Assembly (NCBI GenBank): GCA_030063045.1
Contig: JAQSEB010000078.1
Coordinates: 192,001-256,000, forward strand
Direction of reading: 5' to 3'
Length of the DNA: 64,000 nucleotides
Origin: Pratylenchus scribneri
Taxonomy: Eukaryota > Nematoda > Chromadorea > Rhabditida > Pratylenchidae
The notes beneath the pieces were generated by a model. It was not told the origin of the DNA. It did not search any database and worked only from the letters and a program-made list of their open reading frames with translations. Made by a program: the position numbers and the translations under genes. Shown here piece by piece: positions 60,501-64,000 of the stretch (position 1 is its first letter; every line of letters begins with the position of its first letter).

Positions 60501-63500
60501 AAATTCATTTTAGCATTAGGGAACAGTGTTCTGGCCTCGAAATTTCAAAGAAAAATATCATTCTGATTTTTTAAAATTCATTTTAGCCTAAGGGAACAGT
60601 GTTCCTGCCGAGAAATTTCAAAGAAAAATATCATTATGATTTTTTAAAATTCATTTTAGCCTAAGGGAACAGTGTTCTGGCCTCGAAATTTCAAAGAAAA
60701 ATATCATTCTGATTTTTTAAAATTCATTTTAGCCTAACAGAACACTGTTCCTGCCGAGAAATTTCAAAGAAAAATATCATTATGATTTTTTAAAATTCAT
60801 TTTAGCCTAAGGGAACAGTGTTCCTGCCGAGAAATTTCAAAGAAAAATATCATTATGATTTTTTAAAATCATTTTAGCCTAAGGGAACAGTGTTCTGGCC
60901 TCGAAATTTCAAAGAAAAATATCATTATGATTTTTTAAAATTCATTTTAGCCTAAGGGAACAGTGTTCCTGCCGAGAAATTTCAAAGAAAAATATCATTA
61001 TGATTTTTTAAAATTCATTTTAGCCTAAGGGAACAGTGTTTTGGCCTCGAAATTTCAAAGAAAAATATCATTCTGATTTTATAAAATTCATTTTAGCCTA
61101 ACAGAACACTGTTCCTGCCGAGAAATTTCAAAGAAAAATATCATTATGATTTTTTAAAATTCATTTTAGCCTAACAGAACACTGTTCCTGCCGAGAAATT
61201 TCAAAGAAAAATATCATTATGATTTTATAAAATCATTTTAGCCTAAGGGAACAGTGTTCCTGCCGAGAAATTTCAAAGAAAAATATCATTATGATTTTTT
61301 AAAATTCATTTTAGCCTAAGGGAACAGTGTTATGGCCTCGAAATTTCAAAGAAAAATATCATTCTGATTTTATAAAATCATTTTAGCCTAAGGGAACAGT
61401 GTTATGGCCTCGAAATTTCAAAGAAAAATATCATTATGATTTTTTAAAATTCATTTTAGCCTAACAGAACACTGTTCTGGCCTCGAAATTTCAAAGAAAA
61501 ATATCATTATGATTTTTTAAAATTCATTTTAGCCTAAGGGAACAGTGTTCCTGCCGAGAAATTTCAAAGAAAAATATCATTATGATTTTTTAAAATTCAT
61601 TTTAGCCTAAGGGAACAGTGTTATGGCCTCGAAATTTCAAAGAAAAATATCATTCTGATTTTATAAAATTCATTTTAGCCTAACAGAACACTGTTCCTGC
61701 CGAGAAATTTCAAAGAAAAATATCATTATGATTTTTTAAAATTCATTTTAGCCTAACAGAACACTGTTCCTGCCGAGAAATTTCAAAGAAAAATATCATT
61801 ATGATTTTATAAAATCATTTTAGCCTAAGGGAACAGTGTTATGGCCTCGAAATTTCAAAGAAAAATATCATTATGATTTTTTAAAATTCATTTTAGCCTA
61901 ACAGAACACTGTTCCTGCCGAGAAATTTCAAAGAAAAATATCATTATGATTTTTTAAAATTCATTTTAACCTAAGGGAACAGTGTTCCTGCCGAGAAATT
62001 TCAAAGAAAAATATCATTATGATTTTTTAAAATCATTTTAGCCTAAGGGAACAGTGTTCTGGCCTCGAAATTTCAAAGAAAAATATCATTATGATTTTTT
62101 AAAATTCATTTTAGCCTAACAGAACACCGTTCCTGCCGAGAAATTTCAAAGAAAAATATCATTATGATTTTTTAAAATTCATTTTAGCCTAAGGGAACAG
62201 TGTTCCTGACGAGAAATTTCAAAGAAAAATATCATTATGATTTTTTAAAATTCATTTTAGCCTAAGGGAACAGTGTTCTGGCCTCGAAATTTCAAAGAAA
62301 AATATCATTATGATTTTTTAAAATTCATTTTAGCCTAAGGGAACAGTGTTCTGGCCTCGAAATTTCAAAGAAAAATATCATTATGATTTTTTAAAATTCA
62401 TTTTAGCCTAAGGGAACAGTGTTCCTGCTGAGAAATTTCAAAGAAAAATATCATTATGATTTTTTAAAATTCATTTTAGCATTAGGGAACAGTGTTCTGG
62501 CCTCGAAATTTCAAAGAAAAATATTATTATGATTTTTTAAAATTCATTTTAGCCTAAGGGAACAGTGTTCCTGCCGAGAAATTTCAAAGAAAAATATCAT
62601 TATGATTTTTTAAAATTCATTTTAGCATTAGGGAACAGTGTTCTGGCCTCGAAATTTCAAAGAAAAATATCATTCTGATTTTTTAAAATTCATTTTAGCC
62701 TAACAGAACACTGTTCCAGGCGAGAAATTTCAAAGAAAAATATTATTATGATTTTTTAAAATTTATTTTAGCCTAAGGGAACAGTGTTCTGGCCTCGAAA
62801 TTTCAAAAAAAATATCATTATGATTTTTTAAAATTCATTTTAGCCTAAGGGAACAGTGTTCCTGCCGAGAAATTTCAAAGAAAAATATCATTATGATTTT
62901 TTAAAATTCATTTTAGCCTTAGGGAACAGTGTTCTGGCCTCGAAATTTCAAAGAAAAATATCATTATGATTTTTTATAGCCTAAGGGAACAGTGTTCTGG
63001 CCTCGAAATTTCAAAGAAAAATATCATTATGATTTTTTAAAATTCATTTTAGCCTAAGGGAACAGTGTTCCTGCCGAGAAATTTCAAAGAAAAATATCAT
63101 TATGATTTTTTAAAATTCATTTTAGCCTTAGGGAACAGTGTTCTGGCCTCGAAATTTCAAAGAAAAATATCATTCTGATTTTTTAAAATTCATTTTAGCC
63201 TAACAGAACACTGTTCCAGCCGAGAAATTTCAAAGAAAAATATTATTATGATTTTTTAAAATTTATTTTAGCCTAAGGGAACAGTGTTCCTGCCCAGAAA
63301 TTTCAAAGAAAAATATCATTATGATTTTTTAAAATCATTTTAGCCTAAGGGAACAGTGTTCTGGCCTCGAAATTTCAAAGAAAAATATCATTATGATTTT
63401 TTAAAATTCATTTTAGCCTAACAGAACACTGTTCCTGCCGAGAAATTTCAAAGAAAAATATCATTATGATTTTTTAAAATTCATTTTAGCCTAAGGGAAC

Positions 63501-64000
63501 AGTGTTCTGGCCTCGAAATTTCAAAGAAAAATATCATTATGATTTTTTAAAATTCATTTTAGCCTAACAGAACACTGTTCCTGCCGAGAAATTTCAAAGA
63601 AAAATATCATTATGATTTTTTAAAATTCATTTTAGCCTAAGGGAACAGTGTTCTGGCCTCGAAATTTCAAAGAAAAATATCATTATAATTTTTTAAAATT
63701 CATTTTAGCCTAAGGGAACAGTGTTCCTGCCGAGAAATTTCAAAGAAAAATATCATTATGATTTTTTAAAATTCATTTTAGCCTAACAGAACACTGTTCC
63801 AGGCGAGAAATTTCAAAGAAAAATATTATTATGATTTTTTAAAATTTATTTTAGCCTAAGGGAACAGTGTTCTGGCCTCGAAATTTCAAAGAAAAATATC
63901 ATTATGATTTTTTAAAATTCATTTTAGCCTAAGGGAACAGTGTTCTGGCCTCGAAATTTCAAAGAAAAATATCATTATGATTTTTTAAAATTCATTTTAG
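57528..64000 (+). repeat. Satellite B, segment 3: about 89 monomers, to window edge
   Basis: The same monomers and orientation continue to the right edge. A block is duplicated at offset 2550 bp: GTTTTGG monomers at 58491 and 61041, and TAACCTAA context at the foldback insertion and at 60073-60080. Small indels include a 13-bp loss near 62975 (GATTTTTTATAGCC) and one lost base near 62808. No gene seen. Confidence 0.97.

Overview
The window is eukaryotic, AT-rich repeat DNA. It looks like a nematode: both satellites carry the nematode telomere hexamer TTAGGC, and the one large gene is a BEL/Pao retroelement polyprotein with a phlebovirus-type envelope, a combination known from nematode elements. 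A plant-parasitic tylenchid such as Meloidogyne is my guess from base composition; nothing here proves it. I see no host gene.

Layout. (1) 1-12498: satellite A, 62-bp monomers, about 200 copies head to tail. (2) 12499-32052: satellite B, 73-bp monomers, about 268 copies. (3) 32053-41686: a BEL/Pao LTR retrotransposon on the minus strand, flanked by a perfect 5-bp target duplication GGAAC. It has a full 371-bp 3' LTR, a 5' LTR cut down to 110 bp, and one unbroken gag-protease-RT-RNase H-integrase-env reading frame of 3039 codons. (4) 41687-56344: satellite B resumes. (5) 56345-57527: a 1183-bp non-autonomous foldback DNA transposon with 35-bp perfect terminal inverted repeats and a TAA target duplication, carrying a nested tRNA-like unit. 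(6) 57528-64000: satellite B to the window edge. The B array totals about 40.7 kb (about 557 monomers) in one orientation, so both mobile elements landed inside one older array.

The most interesting structure lies in the satellites. A and B look unrelated over most of their length, yet they share a composite box of 25-26 bp: GGAA, an odd-centred perfect dyad (AATAAGAATCTTATT in A, GGAACASTGTTCC in B, S = C or G), then TTAGGCTAAAA. The box lies on the plus strand in A and on the minus strand in B, so its polarity flips at 12498/12499. Both transposons inserted inside this box. The B dyad core also occurs in an inverted form in one monomer subtype. Both arrays show long-range block duplication: offset 6266 bp in A, and 1385, 1170 and 2550 bp in B. 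The 2550-bp block supplies an empty-site paralogue that fixes the foldback element's ends exactly.

The retroelement looks recent (the shared LTR part is identical, the target duplication perfect, the frame open) but impaired. Most of the 5' LTR and any primer binding site are missing, and the RT active-site box reads YADN rather than ending in two aspartates. All family assignments come from reading motifs by eye; no database search was made.
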